Positions 63,355 to 64,000 of a stretch of 64,000 nucleotides of DNA are shown in pieces. Positions within the stretch are counted from its first letter, which is position 1, and each line of letters starts with the position of its first letter. This stretch comes from Tepidibacter sp. (GTDB lineage Bacteria > Bacillota > Clostridia > Peptostreptococcales > Peptostreptococcaceae): the NCBI RefSeq assembly GCF_025210165.1, contig NZ_JAOASI010000013.1:1-64000 (forward strand). Direction: 5' to 3'. The notes beneath the pieces are model-generated. The model saw only the letters and a list, made by a program, of their open reading frames with translations. It did not search any database and was not told the origin of the DNA. The position numbers and the translations under genes are program-made.

Positions 63355-63774
63355 TCAATAAATATAATCTTTTTCTCCTAAATCCTGTGCAAATCTTAAC
63401 AAATAGCCATCAGGATCCATAACTAGAAACTCCTTTTGTCCTACTAATTTATCATCTGCTCTATACCAGTTCTCTTCCATCTCTATTTTTATTGGATATT
63501 CATTTTCTTTTATATTTTCATATAACTTATCAATATCATCAACTTCTATTTGAAAGTTGATTCCCCTTCCAAAAGGATATGATAATTCTCCTGTTTCCCA
63601 ATATCCATTTATCTGTTCAATCATGATTTGAGACCCATTTAATGATATCATAGCAAACTTGTCTTCTTTTCTCTCATACTCTAGCTTGAACAAAAGAATA
63701 TTTAAATAAAAATTTAAGCTTTTGTCTATATCCAAAACGGATAACTCTGGTATTAGCTTATTGAATTTAAACAT
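63355..63774 (-). CDS. VOC (glyoxalase/bleomycin-resistance-like) family protein
   Basis: This protein has 139 residues. Two beta-alpha-beta-beta-beta units are recognisable: KLIPELSVLDIDKSLNFYLNILLFKLEYE then the second with FQIEVDDIDKLYENIKENEYP and EFLVMDPDGYLLRFAQDLGE. The end FLVMDPDGYLLRF is the usual metal-site strand, with the Glu replaced by Arg-Phe-Ala (RFAQ), so it may bind rather than catalyse. The role could be drug binding or another small ligand; no partner gene is near. Confidence 0.85.
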   Translation of the reverse strand: MFKFNKLIPELSVLDIDKSLNFYLNILLFKLEYERKEDKFAMISLNGSQIMIEQINGYWETGELSYPFGRGINFQIEVDDIDKLYENIKENEYPIKIEMEENWYRADDKLVGQKEFLVMDPDGYLLRFAQDLGEKDYIY

Positions 63775-63895
63775 ATTTATTTCCTCTCATTTCTATTTAT
63801 TTAATATTATCCTTTTTATATACATAATCTAAGAATTTATCATTAGCAGTTCTTTTTAGAAATAAATAAGGTGTAAGGTTAATTTGAAACACGCC

Positions 63896-63925
63896 AAAAA
63901 GACTACCTTGATTGGTAGTCTCAAA
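63896..63925 (-). terminator. Terminator of the gene at the right edge
   Basis: AAAAAGACTACC pairs with GGTAGTCT, just past the stop codon of the cut gene, and T residues follow on the minus strand. Confidence 0.75.
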
Positions 63926-63927
63926 AC

Positions 63928-64000
63928 CTATAATATCTTTCTATTTAATTTAAATATATTTTGTTCATTTTTATATTCTTTTTGTTTTATAAATTCAATA
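63928..64000 (-). CDS. C-terminal end of a gene cut by the window edge
   Basis: An open minus-strand frame enters from the right edge and ends at TAG (63928-63930). Only 23 residues are visible (IEFIKQKEYKNEQNIFKLNR and three more), a basic, helical end. A terminator follows. No family can be assigned. Confidence 0.5.
   Translation of the reverse strand, partial: IEFIKQKEYKNEQNIFKLNRKIL

Overview
The window is chromosomal DNA from an AT-rich, anaerobic, spore-forming Firmicute of the class Clostridia. Supporting signs are a pyruvate:ferredoxin oxidoreductase, indolepyruvate:ferredoxin oxidoreductase, a double-cubane-cluster protein with its ATPase activator, a radical-SAM glutamate 2,3-aminomutase, an alpha/beta-type small acid-soluble spore protein, a Spo0E-like small protein, a bacterial class A RNase P RNA, and strong AGGAGG ribosome sites with AT-rich codons. 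The Peptostreptococcaceae are the most likely family, but no marker here proves it. Most genes lie on the minus strand.

Layout, left to right. 1-2.1 kb: hairpins, a frameshifted gene and two tandem DUF3841 genes. 2.2-6.8 kb: nifJ (PFOR) and pduL. 6.9-12.7 kb: a shikimate run aroC-aroB-aroA preceded by a flavoprotein gene and a SpoIIE-type phosphatase. 12.8-15.9 kb: small membrane proteins. 16-22.4 kb: a Crp/Fnr regulator, a spore protein, cinA, a BaiN/HI0933-like flavoprotein, the double-cubane operon and two short overlapping genes. 22.7-27.2 kb: a sensor kinase/regulator pair, hpt, a DUF1232 protein and a Nudix hydrolase. 27.2-31.9 kb: a three-gene helicase/nuclease cluster resembling a split AddAB. 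31.9-39.6 kb: ptsI, an HD-GYP-type protein, a YeiH-type transporter, iorAB and a DUF362 protein.

The 39.7-48.3 kb stretch looks accessory. It holds an orphan Eco57I-type DNA methyltransferase, a patatin-like phospholipase, a YidC paralogue, a protein with two HEPN-like repeats, a decayed PIN-type nuclease gene, a frameshifted membrane protein gene and a zinc-ribbon membrane protein. From 48.4 kb come rnpB, glutamate 2,3-aminomutase, a CPA2 antiporter, cstA with a LytS/LytTR pair, lipoproteins, small membrane proteins, a DUF2975/HTH pair, a FAD protein, a threonine-aldolase-type enzyme and a VOC protein. A gene cut by the right edge follows.

Two repeat families are not explained by the genes. 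(1) Hairpin elements at 2126-2217 and 48121-48332 share internal motifs, while their outer 16-18 bp arms differ completely in sequence yet remain self-complementary. This is a covariation pattern of a structured RNA or DNA hairpin that I cannot assign to a known family. (2) A dispersed repeat at 33658, 52448 and 57920 lies each time upstream of a minus-strand gene and in the same orientation. Several leaders also carry hairpins that would cover a ribosome site, most strikingly in front of the patatin gene.
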